Assembly (NCBI RefSeq): GCF_040610475.1
Contig: NZ_JBEXMJ010000022.1
Span: 1 to 64,000, forward strand
Origin: Actinopolymorpha sp. NPDC004070
GTDB taxonomy: Bacteria; Actinomycetota; Actinomycetes; Propionibacteriales; Actinopolymorphaceae
Direction: 5' to 3'
Length of the DNA: 64,000 nt
Shown here: in pieces, positions 24,138-32,931 of the stretch
Numbering within the stretch: the first letter of the stretch is position 1
Layout: every line of letters starts with the position of its first letter
The notes under the pieces: model-generated
The model's input: the letters and a program-made list of their open reading frames with translations, nothing else
What the model was told of the DNA's origin: nothing
Database searches by the model: none
Program-made: the position numbers and the translations under genes

Positions 24138-25328
24138 GTGAAGATCACCGCGGTGAAGTGCGCTGTACTCGGAACTAACCCCGTCGTCCGCATCGTGACC
24201 GACGAGGGGATCGACGGCTTCGGGGTCGTGGAGTCCAGGAAGTACTACCTCAAGCCGGTCGTCGGTTTCTACGAGCAGTACCTCCTCGGCCAGGATCCGA
24301 CCGAGGTCGAGCGGGTCATGCTGCGGATCCGCCGGATGGGCGGCACCAAGCCGTGGGGGAGTGCGGTCAGCGCGATCGAGATCGCGCTGTGGGACCTGGC
24401 CGGCAAGGCCGCGGGTCTTCCTGTGCACAGGTTGCTCGGTGGGAAGGTGCGCGACCGGGTCCGCGTCTACAACGGCGGGGTGCGGTTTCCGCGGAAGGGT
24501 CACCGGCCCGAGGACTTCGCCGACGTGATGCGGCAGATGAGGGACGCACCGCAGGGCTTCAGCATCATCAAGCAGGCGATCGGGTTCCACGACCCGATGG
24601 TCGCGGAGATGGAAGGTCTTCTTTACGGCGAGGTGCGCACCGGCCCGCCGCATCCCTCGCGTGGGCCGATGACCGAACGCGGTCTCAACCACGCGGTCGA
24701 GTGCGTGCGCGCGATGAAGGAGGTGCTGGGCGAGGAGATCGGGCTCGCTCTGGACTGCGGGCCGGGCTGGACGGTCCCGGACGCGATCAGGTTCGCCCAG
24801 CGCCTGGAGCCGCTGAACCTGTTGTGGCTTGAGGATCTGCTCGCCGGAGACTACGTGCCGTACGCCGACGCCGGCGCCTACCGCGAGGTCACCCGGGCCA
24901 CGTCGACACCGATCCACACCGGCGAACAGCTCTATCTGCGGCAGTCGTTCCTCGAGCTTGTCGGTAACCGCGCGGTGCGGGTGATCGGCCCGGACCCGTG
25001 CGACGTCGGCGGGCTGGCCGAGCTGAAGTGGATCGCGGAGTACGCCGACATGCACGGTGTGCTGATGGCGCCGCACGGAGTGGGTGACGGCGTACTCGGG
25101 GTGGCCGCGCTGGTGCAGGTGTCCGCGACACTGCCGGACAACTACGTCGCGTTCGAATATCCGATCGCCTCCCACGACTGGTGGTACGACATCGTGGAGG
25201 GCCTGCCCGACCCCATCGTGCGCGACGGCCACATCGAGGTGTGGGACCGCCCTGGGCTCGGGGTCACATTGGTGCCGGAAGCGGCGAAGAAGTACCTCGC
25301 GGAGGAGGACCACGACTTCTTCGACTGA
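24138..25328 (+). CDS. Enolase-superfamily acid-sugar dehydratase (D-galactonate dehydratase-like)
   Basis: A 396-residue member of the mandelate racemase superfamily. SAVSAIEIALWDLAGKAAGLPVHRLLGG is the family signature at the start of the barrel. Metal ligands are in LALDCGPGW (Asp), LLWLEDLL (Glu) and HTGEQLY (Glu), and APHGVGDG carries the C-terminal catalytic His. The short insertion and the HTGEQ motif resemble galactonate/mannonate-type dehydratases. GTG at 24138 starts the domain (VKITAVKC); the GAGG-rich stretch upstream is rather far away, so the start is moderately sure. It ends 24 bases from a convergent glucarate dehydratase-like gene, with a terminator hairpin between. Confidence 0.87.
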   Translation: MKITAVKCAVLGTNPVVRIVTDEGIDGFGVVESRKYYLKPVVGFYEQYLLGQDPTEVERVMLRIRRMGGTKPWGSAVSAIEIALWDLAGKAAGLPVHRLLGGKVRDRVRVYNGGVRFPRKGHRPEDFADVMRQMRDAPQGFSIIKQAIGFHDPMVAEMEGLLYGEVRTGPPHPSRGPMTERGLNHAVECVRAMKEVLGEEIGLALDCGPGWTVPDAIRFAQRLEPLNLLWLEDLLAGDYVPYADAGAYREVTRATSTPIHTGEQLYLRQSFLELVGNRAVRVIGPDPCDVGGLAELKWIAEYADMHGVLMAPHGVGDGVLGVAALVQVSATLPDNYVAFEYPIASHDWWYDIVEGLPDPIVRDGHIEVWDRPGLGVTLVPEAAKKYLAEEDHDFFD

Positions 25329-25335
25329 GCTGCGA

Positions 25336-25375
25336 ACCCGGCCCTGCCTCGCCTACCAGCGCGGCAGGGTCGGGT
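25336..25375. terminator. Long hairpin between two convergent dehydratase genes
   Basis: ACCCGGCCCTGCC (25336-25348) pairs with GGCAGGGTCGGGT (25363-25375) with a single G-T wobble, giving a 13-bp stem and a 14-base loop. It overlaps the last codons and stop of the minus-strand gene. Position and stability suggest a bidirectional terminator, though no T-run is present. Confidence 0.5.
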
Positions 25376-26600
25376 CGTAGTCCGGCCGTACCCGCCGCAT
25401 GTAGCCGGTGTCGTCGCGCACCTGACGCTTGGAACGCACGTAGTCGGCGTGGCGGTGTTCGAGGGCGTCGAGGTCGAGGTCGACACCGAGTCCCGGTCCG
25501 GTGGGGACCGCCAGTGCACCCTCGGTGAACTTCAGCACTCCTGGCCGCACCACGTCGTACGCGCCGTTCCACGGATAGTGCGTGTCGCAGGCGTAGGTGA
25601 GCTCCGGCGTGGCCGCCGCGGCGTGCGTCATCGCGGCCAGGCTGATCCCGAGGTGGGAGTTGGAGTGCATCGACAGGCCGATGCCGAACGTGTCACACAA
25701 CGTTCCGAGCGCGACCGTCCGGCGCAGCCCGCCCCAGTAGTGGTGGTCGGACAGGATCACCTGTACGGCGTCGAGCTGGACGGCCCTCGGCACCTGCTCG
25801 AAGGCCACCACGCACATGTTCGTCGCCAGCGGCAGGTCGGTGCCGGCGGCGACCTCGGCCATGCCGTCGACCCCGAGGACCGGGTCCTCCAGGTACTCCA
25901 GAACGCCCTCGAGTTCGGCGGCGACGCGCTTCGCGGTCGGCACGGTCCAGGCGCCGTTGGGATCGAGCCTCACCGGATGATCGGGGAACGCCGCCCGCAA
26001 CGCCCTGGCGGTGGCGAGCTCGACGTCCGGTGGAAACACGCCGCCCTTGAGCTTGAGCGAGCCGAAGCCGTACTCGTCGATCATCCGCCGCGCCTGTGCC
26101 ACCATGCCGTCGGGGTCGAGGGCCTCACCCCAGGGGTCCGGCGTTCCGTCGTACGCGCCGTCGGGATGGTCGGCCCACTTGTAGAACAGGTACGCGGAGT
26201 AGGGAACCGTCGTACGCACCGCGCCGCCGAGCAGGTCGTAGACCGGGCGGCCGGTGAGCTTGCCCTGGGCGTCCAGGCAGGCGACCTCGATGGCGGAGTG
26301 GACGGCCGTGCGCCGGCGCTGCGTCGGCACCGGCAAGCTGTCGTTGACAGCAGAGTCGATGACCGCCTGGAGCGCCGTCGTGGCGAAGACGTCGTGACCC
26401 ACCAGCCGCGGGGCCACCGTCCGCAGGAGTTCCAGGTGGGGGGCGTCGCCGGAGGACTCGCCGAGCCCGACGATGGTCTCGTCCTCGAGGACCAGGCGCA
26501 GGATGGTGCGCAGCGCCAGCGGCTCGTGCACGCCGCTGGAGTTCAGCAGCGGCGGGTCCGGGAACGCGATCGGGGTGATGACCAGCTCGCGGATTCTCAC
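25353..26600 (-). CDS. Glucarate dehydratase-family enzyme (enolase superfamily)
   Basis: A 415-residue protein of the glucarate dehydratase subgroup. GSLKLKGGVF has the paired lysines, VRLDPNGAWT and EYLEDP give Asp and Glu ligands, and LATNMCV supplies the Asn that replaces the third acid in this subgroup. HSNSHLGISLAAMTHAAAA holds the catalytic His. It would dehydrate D-glucarate or a close aldarate to a 5-keto-4-deoxy product, feeding uronic-acid-derived carbon into central metabolism. GTG at 26600 opens the domain (VRIRELVITPIAFPDPPLLN); the longer open frame upstream runs into the divergent kinase gene. The 103-base gap to that gene is a shared promoter region. Confidence 0.87.
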   Translation of the reverse strand: MRIRELVITPIAFPDPPLLNSSGVHEPLALRTILRLVLEDETIVGLGESSGDAPHLELLRTVAPRLVGHDVFATTALQAVIDSAVNDSLPVPTQRRRTAVHSAIEVACLDAQGKLTGRPVYDLLGGAVRTTVPYSAYLFYKWADHPDGAYDGTPDPWGEALDPDGMVAQARRMIDEYGFGSLKLKGGVFPPDVELATARALRAAFPDHPVRLDPNGAWTVPTAKRVAAELEGVLEYLEDPVLGVDGMAEVAAGTDLPLATNMCVVAFEQVPRAVQLDAVQVILSDHHYWGGLRRTVALGTLCDTFGIGLSMHSNSHLGISLAAMTHAAAATPELTYACDTHYPWNGAYDVVRPGVLKFTEGALAVPTGPGLGVDLDLDALEHRHADYVRSKRQVRDDTGYMRRVRPDYDPTLPRW

Positions 26601-26703
26601 CGTGTCGAGCCTACGGACGAAGGGCCGGTGCCCGAAGCGGTGCGGGCGTACGACGTCCGAATCGGCCAGCGGCGGCGGGTCCGGACAGGGTAGGTTCGGC
26701 CGG

Positions 26704-27726
26704 GTGAACGAACAGAGCATGGCCGCGCAGGCCGGGGACGTCCTTCGGCGCCACGGCTACCGCACCTCGGGGCTGGCGTTCGTGGGAGCCGGCGCGCAGA
26801 GCGCGTGCTACGGCACCGAAGAGGTCGCGGTGCTGCTCAGCCGCTCGGCCGACGTGGACAGGGTCGCGGATCTGACCGGGCATGTCGTTCCCGGCAGCGA
26901 GGGGCATCCGACCTGCAACAACTACGCCGTGCTCCAATGGCTGACGTCCCAGGCCGCCGACGTCGGCGTGCGGACACCGCGGTTCCTTGCCGTCGGTGAC
27001 GAGCCCCGTCCGTACGCAGTGGTCGAACGCGCTCGCGGCATCCTCGCGACCGACCATCCGCGGGTGGCAGAACATGCGACCGGCTGGTTCGGTCAGCTCG
27101 GTGAGGAGCTCGCGCGGACCCATCGGGTGCGGACGGCGGGGTTCGGCATGTTCGTCCCGGACGGAGCCGGCGGGTATCGCGGACGCTTCGCGTCCTGGGC
27201 CGAGTATCTCGACAACTGGCTGGGCGTCCACCTGTGCGTCGGCCGGTCCCGACCCGAGGACCAGAAGGTGCTGGATCTGTTCTTGGCGCAGGGCATCGTC
27301 ACCGAGAACGACCTCGCACTGGTGACGGCCAAGGTGCGCGAGGCCCAGGAGTGGCCGGTGAGGTCGGTCCTCACCCACTACGACAACCGGCTGGACAACC
27401 TCGTCGTGGAGGCGTCCGGCGCGGGCAACGCGGGCCGGATCACCGTCCTGGACTGGGGGCTGTCGCTCGCCGGGATCGGTATCCGGCAGGAGCTGATCAA
27501 GTTGTTCGAGACCGAGCCCACCTCGGTCGACAGTCCTCGGGTGGCCGCGTTCCTGAGCGGATATGGGCTGTCGCACGCCGAGGCGGTGGAAACCGTGGAG
27601 GACGGGAAGCTCATGCTCGTCATGGACGGGCTGGGAATGTCGTACGGCTGGGCCGGCGACCCGGACCGGCTGGACGGCATCCGGGCCTGGCTGCGCACTG
27701 TCACGCGCCTCTGCCGCGAGTGGTGA
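26704..27726 (+). CDS. APH-fold small-molecule kinase
   Basis: A 340-residue phosphotransferase-superfamily protein. SVLTHYDNRLDNLVV is the H-x-D-x4-N catalytic loop and VLDWGLSLAG the metal-binding DWG motif. The N-terminal nucleotide-binding lobe (FVGAGAQSACYGTEEVAVLL) looks weak, with no obvious Lys after the glycine-rich turn. The substrate is unknown. GTG at 26704 or ATG at 26719 could be the start; GGTAGG lies before the former. It diverges from the glucarate dehydratase-like gene. Confidence 0.78.
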   Translation: MNEQSMAAQAGDVLRRHGYRTSGLAFVGAGAQSACYGTEEVAVLLSRSADVDRVADLTGHVVPGSEGHPTCNNYAVLQWLTSQAADVGVRTPRFLAVGDEPRPYAVVERARGILATDHPRVAEHATGWFGQLGEELARTHRVRTAGFGMFVPDGAGGYRGRFASWAEYLDNWLGVHLCVGRSRPEDQKVLDLFLAQGIVTENDLALVTAKVREAQEWPVRSVLTHYDNRLDNLVVEASGAGNAGRITVLDWGLSLAGIGIRQELIKLFETEPTSVDSPRVAAFLSGYGLSHAEAVETVEDGKLMLVMDGLGMSYGWAGDPDRLDGIRAWLRTVTRLCREW

Positions 27727-27881
27727 GACGCGAGGCGACACAGGAGGGTCGTTTTCCGTTACGCCGATACATGCTCAGCATCAACGGGGCGGTGACGGTT
27801 CAGCCCTGTACGGCGCCTGGGGCGTTGAACGTGATCCAGGTGTCGGGTGGTAGTTCTGGGCGACCCGGTACCGGTCTGCGT

Positions 27882-27977
27882 TCCTCGATCCTCATCAGCC
27901 TCCCGGTCGTCGTGATGTACGCCTTCGGACAGCGATTCCTGACCGAGGGCATCACCGTCGGCGCGGTCAAGGGCTGA
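27882..27977 (+). pseudogene. C-terminal remnant of a sugar ABC-transporter permease
   Basis: The frame ending at 27977 reads SLPVVVMYAFGQRFLTEG followed by ITVGAVKG and stop. This is the standard C terminus of MalG/UgpE-type permeases (usually SLPV...FQRxFVxGxTxGAVKG). Nothing recognisable from the rest of a permease is found upstream: 27729-27881 contains a short open frame but no membrane segments. It is therefore a decayed 3' end, the only trace of a carbohydrate importer membrane subunit in the window. Confidence 0.75.
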
Positions 27978-27986
27978 GGACCGGAG

Positions 27987-28799
27987 TCAGACGCCGGGGG
28001 AACGCGCTTCCAGGATGGTCAGGTCGCGCTCGGCGTAGAGCCGGTGCTGCCACTCCTCGTTCAGGACGCACAGCAGGACCTCGCGTACGGGGAAACTGCG
28101 CGAAGGCGGCCACCCGGGACCCTCGACGGGCTCGGTCTGCCCGGCAAGCGACTCGGCGGTCAGGCCGTCGACGACGTCCCGCACGGTGGTCATCCGGTCC
28201 CGGCGCAGCGCGAGCACGGTGTCAAGGGGGGGTTGCGCGGTGCGGTCCCTGGGCACTCCGGGAGTTTCCGGCATCTCGTCCCAGGGCAGGTCCAGCGGAT
28301 CCCAGGGGGAGGGGTCACCGAGGATCACGCGCCTGATCCAGGCGTCGGTGGCGAACACCAGGTGCCGCAGCGTCTGGACGAACGACCACTCACCGTCGAC
28401 CGACTCGTGCAGCAGTGCGGGCTCGAGCCCTCGGGACCGCACCACGGTCCCGTCCCACAGGCGTTCCAGGATGTTCCAGGCATCGCGGAACCCGGCCGGA
28501 TCGGTCGGCCGCATCCTGGCCCGGTCGGGATAGCGCCGGTCCAGCTCGGCCTCGACCAGCGGCGCGACGTCGACGCCGTTGATCGTGACGTTCCTGATCT
28601 CTCCGTGGATCTCCACGTCGACCAGCTCCACGCCGCGCATCACCAGGCCGCTGAGCCAGACGCCGCGAAAGTGCGTCCCGGTCAGGTCGCTGTTAAGGAT
28701 CTGCGCTCCGCGCAGGTCGACCCGCTCGAACCTGGACTCGCGCAGGTCTCTGTCCACGTACTCGGCCACGGCCAGACCGTACCCCCGCTCCCTGGCCAC
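27987..28799 (-). CDS. Pentapeptide-repeat / DinB-like protein
   Basis: A 270-residue protein in two parts. Residues about 14-60 contain pentapeptide repeats (LRESRFERVDLRGAQILNSDLTGTHFRGVWLSG). Residues about 100-265 are a DinB-like helical bundle (NILERLWDGTVVRSRGLEPALLHESVDGEWSFVQTLRHLVFATDAWIRR), with histidines spaced as in metal-binding DinB/YfiT proteins (HLVFATD, EEWQHRLY). This pairing is widespread in actinomycetes, and the DinB domain suggests thiol-transferase-like chemistry; the true activity is unknown. ATG at 28799 is used; GTG at 28769 (VAEYVDRDLRE) would also retain both domains. Confidence 0.78.
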   Translation of the reverse strand: MARERGYGLAVAEYVDRDLRESRFERVDLRGAQILNSDLTGTHFRGVWLSGLVMRGVELVDVEIHGEIRNVTINGVDVAPLVEAELDRRYPDRARMRPTDPAGFRDAWNILERLWDGTVVRSRGLEPALLHESVDGEWSFVQTLRHLVFATDAWIRRVILGDPSPWDPLDLPWDEMPETPGVPRDRTAQPPLDTVLALRRDRMTTVRDVVDGLTAESLAGQTEPVEGPGWPPSRSFPVREVLLCVLNEEWQHRLYAERDLTILEARSPGV

Positions 28800-28847
28800 T
28801 CGCCATCATTCGGGCCGGCCCGTCACCGTATGCAGCGATTGCCAGGG

Positions 28848-29360
28848 TCATCCGGCAGCGGCGGACTCGATCTCCGCGACCCGGCCGCGGTCGAGCCGGA
28901 CGGTCTGGTCGGCGTTCTCGATGGTGCTCGTCCGGTGGGCGATGATCAACAGGGTGCGACCGGCCAGATGACGCGTCATCGCCTCGTGGAGAGCGGCCTC
29001 GGTCAAGCTGTCCAGGTGGGCGGTCGCCTCGTCCAGGATGACGACGTCCGGGTCGGCCAGAAAGAGCCGGGCGAGGCTGAGTCGCTGGCGCTCCCCGCCG
29101 GACAGCCGGAAGCCGCGGTCGCCGACTGTGGTGTCCAGTCCCTGCGGCAGGGTGTCGATCAGATCGCCGAGTTGGGCGCGGCGCAGGGCCTCGATGATCT
29201 GCTCGTCGGTCGAACCCGCCCGGGCCACGGTGAGGTTGGCGCGCAGGCTGGCATGCAGGACGAACACGTCCTGGGTGACCATCCCGACCGCTCGGTGCCG
29301 AGCCGCGGGGTCCAGGTCGGCCAGGTGCGCAGCCGAAGGAGTACGGACAGCCGCATCGAC
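28848..29360 (-). pseudogene. Truncated ABC exporter ATPase domain lacking Walker A
   Basis: The frame encodes the second half of an ABC nucleotide-binding domain: [17 protein letters not shown] (Q-loop), [18 protein letters not shown] (signature), [15 protein letters not shown] (Walker B/D-loop) and LLIIAHRTSTI (H-loop). The Walker A region and the whole membrane domain are missing. The homology begins directly after the stop of the helicase gene at 29363, and no in-frame start codon with a ribosome-binding site precedes it. It is a remnant of an exporter fused by deletion to the helicase 3' end, not a working gene. Confidence 0.8.
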
Positions 29361-29362
29361 CC

Positions 29363-32071
29363 TCAGCTCCTCGCCGTCGCGGCGGCGGTCGCGCCGGAGC
29401 TGGACGAGGAGGGCTGCGCGTCGTCGGCGACGACGGCACCTCGGCGTAACGCGGCCACCGCTTCGGCTGCTGCCTGCTGGTGGCTGCCGGGCACGGTCGT
29501 CAGTTGGTCGAGGAGCTCGGCGACCTGACGGATTTCGCGTACGACATCGCCGACCAGTACGCCACTGCCGCCGACCGCTACGTCCAGCGGCGCACCGGAG
29601 GCCCACCGGTGGACCGGAACGCCCAGCGCGGGTTCGGGATGCGGTGTCGGGGACAACCCCTCGGCGGCCTCGTCGGCCTGGACCTCCCTGGTGATGGCCC
29701 GGACGGTCTCCCACCGCCGGGTCAGCTCCGCCGTGGCGAGGCCGGTCGAGGCCGGACCGCCGAGGCGCGTACGTGCGGTGAACCACGACGCGGAGGACGC
29801 GAGGGAAGCCGGGTCCAGGTCGTCCAGGAGGCCGGCCACCAGGCACTCCCCGAGCAGCAGGCCGGACGGGTGGAACAGCCGCCGAATCGCCTCGCCGGAG
29901 GGCGTCAAGGTCTGGTTGACGAGATGTCCTCGTCGGTGAAGCAGGGCCAGCACCTGGTCGAGCTCGGTGCGCACACCGGTTCTCGCTACCACCAGCGATG
30001 CCTGCAGGTCCTCGATGCTGGCGGTCAGTTGCTTCTGTCGTACGCCGAGGCGCCGCTGGGTCGCCGGCCGCTTCGGTTTGGGGCGTGGTCCGTGGGTGGT
30101 GGAGGGCCGGAGATCCTCGAGCGGCAGGTCCAGCAGCGCCAGTGCGTCGACCGCTCGCTTCGCGTGGCCGCGCTTCGTCGGTTCCCAGTCCGGAAGATCG
30201 AGGTGGGCGAGGACGGCCGGCCCGCCGCGCAGTGTCGCCGGTGTGAGCTGGAGGCGCCTTCCAGTGCTGTGGATGGCCTCCACGCAGACGGTGCCGCGTT
30301 TGGTGCCGACCCCGAGGACGACCGCCGGACCGTACTCCGGTCGTCCCGTGTCGACGACGACATCCCCGGGTCGGAGGTCGGCCAACTCCCGTGTCGAGTC
30401 CGCGCCTTCGCCGGGATCATGGTCGGCAGCGTCCTGCTCGCGGTCGCTGTCCCCGGGCGACCCGGCGAACTCCGCCAGGTCCTCCTCGACCTCGGCAAGC
30501 TCGGCTTGACGTTCGGCCAGGTCGCTACGAAGGATCGCCGCCTGGTCGAGAGCGCAGCGATGCCGCAGCGACGCCTCCACCGTGGCGCGCGCCTCCTCCA
30601 ACGTGCCCGTCCGCACGAGATTCAGTGCCATCGCGGGCGTCACCCGGAACGCAGATCGGATCGACGTGAGGTGTCCGCCGGCGAGCGCACCGACTCGCTG
30701 GAACGGGACGTACGGCGACCACGGCACCACCACGTGGCCGATGTCGTCGATGCCGCGGCGCCCAGCCCGGCCCGCGAGCTGCGCGAACTCGCCCGCGTCG
30801 AGCACCTCGCCACTGGCCCGGACCACCCGGTCGATCACCACCGTGCGGGCAGGAAGGTTCACGCCGAGGGCAAGCGTCTCCGTCGCAAAGGCGACCTTGA
30901 CGAGGCCCTCGCCGAACGCCGCCTCGACCACGTCGCGCTGGATCGGTGCCAGGCCGCCGTGGTGGGCCGCGACGCCGGCCTCCAGCGCGTTCTGCCAGCC
31001 GGCGGCGTCGATGGCACGGAGTTCCCCACCCGACAGGGGAGCCAGGGCTCGGCTGACGAGGGCCCGGATGCGCAGTCGTTCGGCTTCGGTGGTGAGCGTG
31101 AGGTCACCGGCCAGGCAGTCGGCTACCGCCTCGTCGCAACCGGCCCTTGACAGTACGAACCAGATCGCCGGAAGGAGGCTGTTCGCCCGCAGGTGGGCGA
31201 TCAGGTCGTGCCGGGTGGGGGGTACGGGACGGTCGCGGTCGCGGGCACGCAGCCCCTCGCCCCGGGTGTCGCGCCGCGCACCGTCGAGGAGTTCGGCCGT
31301 GGTGTTGAGATGCCCGTCGACGAACACCGGCAGCAGCATCGGCGCCGTCCGGCGCAGGTTGCCGACCGCGTAGAGATGGTTGAGCCTCACCGGCCGCTGG
31401 TCCGCGACAACCAGTTCGGTGGGGCCGTGGACCCGGGTCAGCCAGTCGTGCACCAGACCGACGTCCGGGATGGTCGCCGACAGGCACACCAGCGCCACGT
31501 CGGCCGGGGTGTTGATGACCACCTCCTCCCAGACCGCGCCGCGGTCGGAGTCCTGGAGGTAGTGGAACTCGTCGAGTACGACGACGCCGAGCCGGTCCAG
31601 GGCCGCGGCGCCGGGTGCGGGATCGGGACGGCGGGAGCCGTTCGGCCCGGACGCGCGCAGGGCGCCGCGTACCTCGTACAACATGGCTCGCAGCACCTCG
31701 GTCGTCACCACGAGCACGGGTGCGCCGGGGTTGACCGTCCGGTCGCCGGTGATCAGCCCGACGCGATGGGGACCGAGACGAGCCGACAGATCGCGGTACT
31801 TCTGGTTGCTGAGGGCCTTCAGCGGGGTGGTGTAGACGGCGGTGGTGCCGGCGTCGAGGCTGCGCGCCACCGCGTAGTCGGCGACGAACGTCTTGCCCGC
31901 ACCGGTCGGTGCCATGACCAGGACGGACCGGCCGGCGTCCAGGCCGTCCATCGCCTGGACCTGGAACGGGTCGGGCCGTACGCCGAAGTCGTCGAGGAAC
32001 GCGCGGCGTGCAGGGGAAGTGGCGGCCGGCGGGGAGGTGTGCGGGAGAGTCGAGGTGAACCGGTCGGACAA
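29363..32071 (-). CDS. helY: DEAD/DEAH-box RNA helicase, Ski2/Mtr4-like (HelY family)
   Basis: A 902-residue superfamily 2 helicase. APTGAGKT (54-61) is motif I, DEFH (167-170) motif II, SATIPD motif III, and [10 protein letters not shown] motif VI. The long C-terminal half, with [19 protein letters not shown] and [19 protein letters not shown], fits the beta-barrel and DSHCT-type helical region of actinobacterial HelY proteins, linked to RNA turnover. The C terminus finishes in a low-complexity S/A/T tail. ATG at 32071 is used. Its 3' end abuts the ABC ATPase remnant, so the true C terminus may have been altered by the same rearrangement. The symbol rests on domain layout only. Confidence 0.83.
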   Translation of the reverse strand: MSDRFTSTLPHTSPPAATSPARRAFLDDFGVRPDPFQVQAMDGLDAGRSVLVMAPTGAGKTFVADYAVARSLDAGTTAVYTTPLKALSNQKYRDLSARLGPHRVGLITGDRTVNPGAPVLVVTTEVLRAMLYEVRGALRASGPNGSRRPDPAPGAAALDRLGVVVLDEFHYLQDSDRGAVWEEVVINTPADVALVCLSATIPDVGLVHDWLTRVHGPTELVVADQRPVRLNHLYAVGNLRRTAPMLLPVFVDGHLNTTAELLDGARRDTRGEGLRARDRDRPVPPTRHDLIAHLRANSLLPAIWFVLSRAGCDEAVADCLAGDLTLTTEAERLRIRALVSRALAPLSGGELRAIDAAGWQNALEAGVAAHHGGLAPIQRDVVEAAFGEGLVKVAFATETLALGVNLPARTVVIDRVVRASGEVLDAGEFAQLAGRAGRRGIDDIGHVVVPWSPYVPFQRVGALAGGHLTSIRSAFRVTPAMALNLVRTGTLEEARATVEASLRHRCALDQAAILRSDLAERQAELAEVEEDLAEFAGSPGDSDREQDAADHDPGEGADSTRELADLRPGDVVVDTGRPEYGPAVVLGVGTKRGTVCVEAIHSTGRRLQLTPATLRGGPAVLAHLDLPDWEPTKRGHAKRAVDALALLDLPLEDLRPSTTHGPRPKPKRPATQRRLGVRQKQLTASIEDLQASLVVARTGVRTELDQVLALLHRRGHLVNQTLTPSGEAIRRLFHPSGLLLGECLVAGLLDDLDPASLASSASWFTARTRLGGPASTGLATAELTRRWETVRAITREVQADEAAEGLSPTPHPEPALGVPVHRWASGAPLDVAVGGSGVLVGDVVREIRQVAELLDQLTTVPGSHQQAAAEAVAALRRGAVVADDAQPSSSSSGATAAATARS

Positions 32072-32318
32072 GGCGGGCTCCGCGGCAGTCGTGGGCCACC
32101 GTCCTGCGTCCGTGCGGTCAGCGAACCGGCCGGGGCGGTGGCGCGGGCATGATCGGCAGGCTCAACGCGCCCACCCCCTTCCGCTGCCACTTCGTCACTG
32201 GCGACCGGCCGACAAAGCCCGTGCGTTGAGGCGCAGGCTGCCGGACCAGGTCGAGGTCCCGGCCAGCCTGCCCGCGCCGGTCTCGGCCCGTCAACCGGAT
32301 TGTTCGCCGGAGCCGAGC

Positions 32319-32522
32319 GTGGGTGTGACAGCGCATGTCGATCGGGTCCGTACGATCCCTGACCGCACCGAAGCGATCGCGGCGGCGATGGCCGCGGCCG
32401 AGCCGGGGGACCTGGTTCTCGTCGCGGGCAAGGGCAGTGAGACGTACCAGATCGTCGGCCGTACGAAGGTCCCGTACACCGACGAGGAAACGGTGCTCAC
32501 GCTCGCGTCCGGCTGCACCTGA
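32319..32522 (+). pseudogene. C-terminal remnant of a MurE-type Mur ligase
   Basis: The frame reads RTIPDRTEAIAAAMAAAEPG then DLVLVAGKGSETYQIVG and stops at 32522. This matches the end of UDP-MurNAc-tripeptide synthetases (DRAEAI...GDVVLIAGKGHEDYQ); the usual GKGHE is GKGSE here. No ATP-binding or central domain lies upstream: 32072-32318 holds the helicase promoter region and nothing else I recognise. It is a fragment and not a functional ligase. Confidence 0.7.
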
Positions 32523-32685
32523 CGCTGAGGGCCCGGAACGAGGGCTGTGGACAAGTTTCGCGGCGAGTGATCCGTTTGTCCTAGTGTGTCCAGGTGCCGA
32601 GTTGCCTGTGACGTTCACGCTCGCTGTGTGACCTCGGCAAGGGGGGACCGAAAGGTCAGACAAGCTACGCGGGCAAGGTGGTTCT

Positions 32686-32931
32686 ATGGGCATCGGGGTC
32701 AGCCTCCTTCTCGTCGCCGTGGGCGCGATACTCGCGTTCGCGGTCGACTACAGCCTCGCGGGCGTCGACATCGCTCTGATCGGATGGATCCTCATGACGA
32801 CGGGTGCCCTGGGGGTCGTCGCCACGCTGGCCATCTGGATGCCGCGTCGGGTCAGGAACGCCCCGTCCACACGCAGCAACCCGCCCCGCCGCAGGTCGGT
32901 CAGTGAGTCCTACCGTTCCGAACGCCGGTAG
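32686..32931 (+). CDS. DUF6458-like small membrane protein
   Basis: An 81-residue protein with two hydrophobic segments (about 3-23 and 28-49), then a basic Arg/Ser/Pro-rich tail. The opening MGIGVSLLLVAVGAILAFAV and the GWILMTTGALGVV segment match a small actinobacterial membrane family (DUF6458). AAGGTGG lies six bases before the ATG. Function unknown. Its last 32 bases overlap the 3' end of the convergent histidine-phosphatase-like gene. Confidence 0.8.
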   Translation: MGIGVSLLLVAVGAILAFAVDYSLAGVDIALIGWILMTTGALGVVATLAIWMPRRVRNAPSTRSNPPRRRSVSESYRSERR

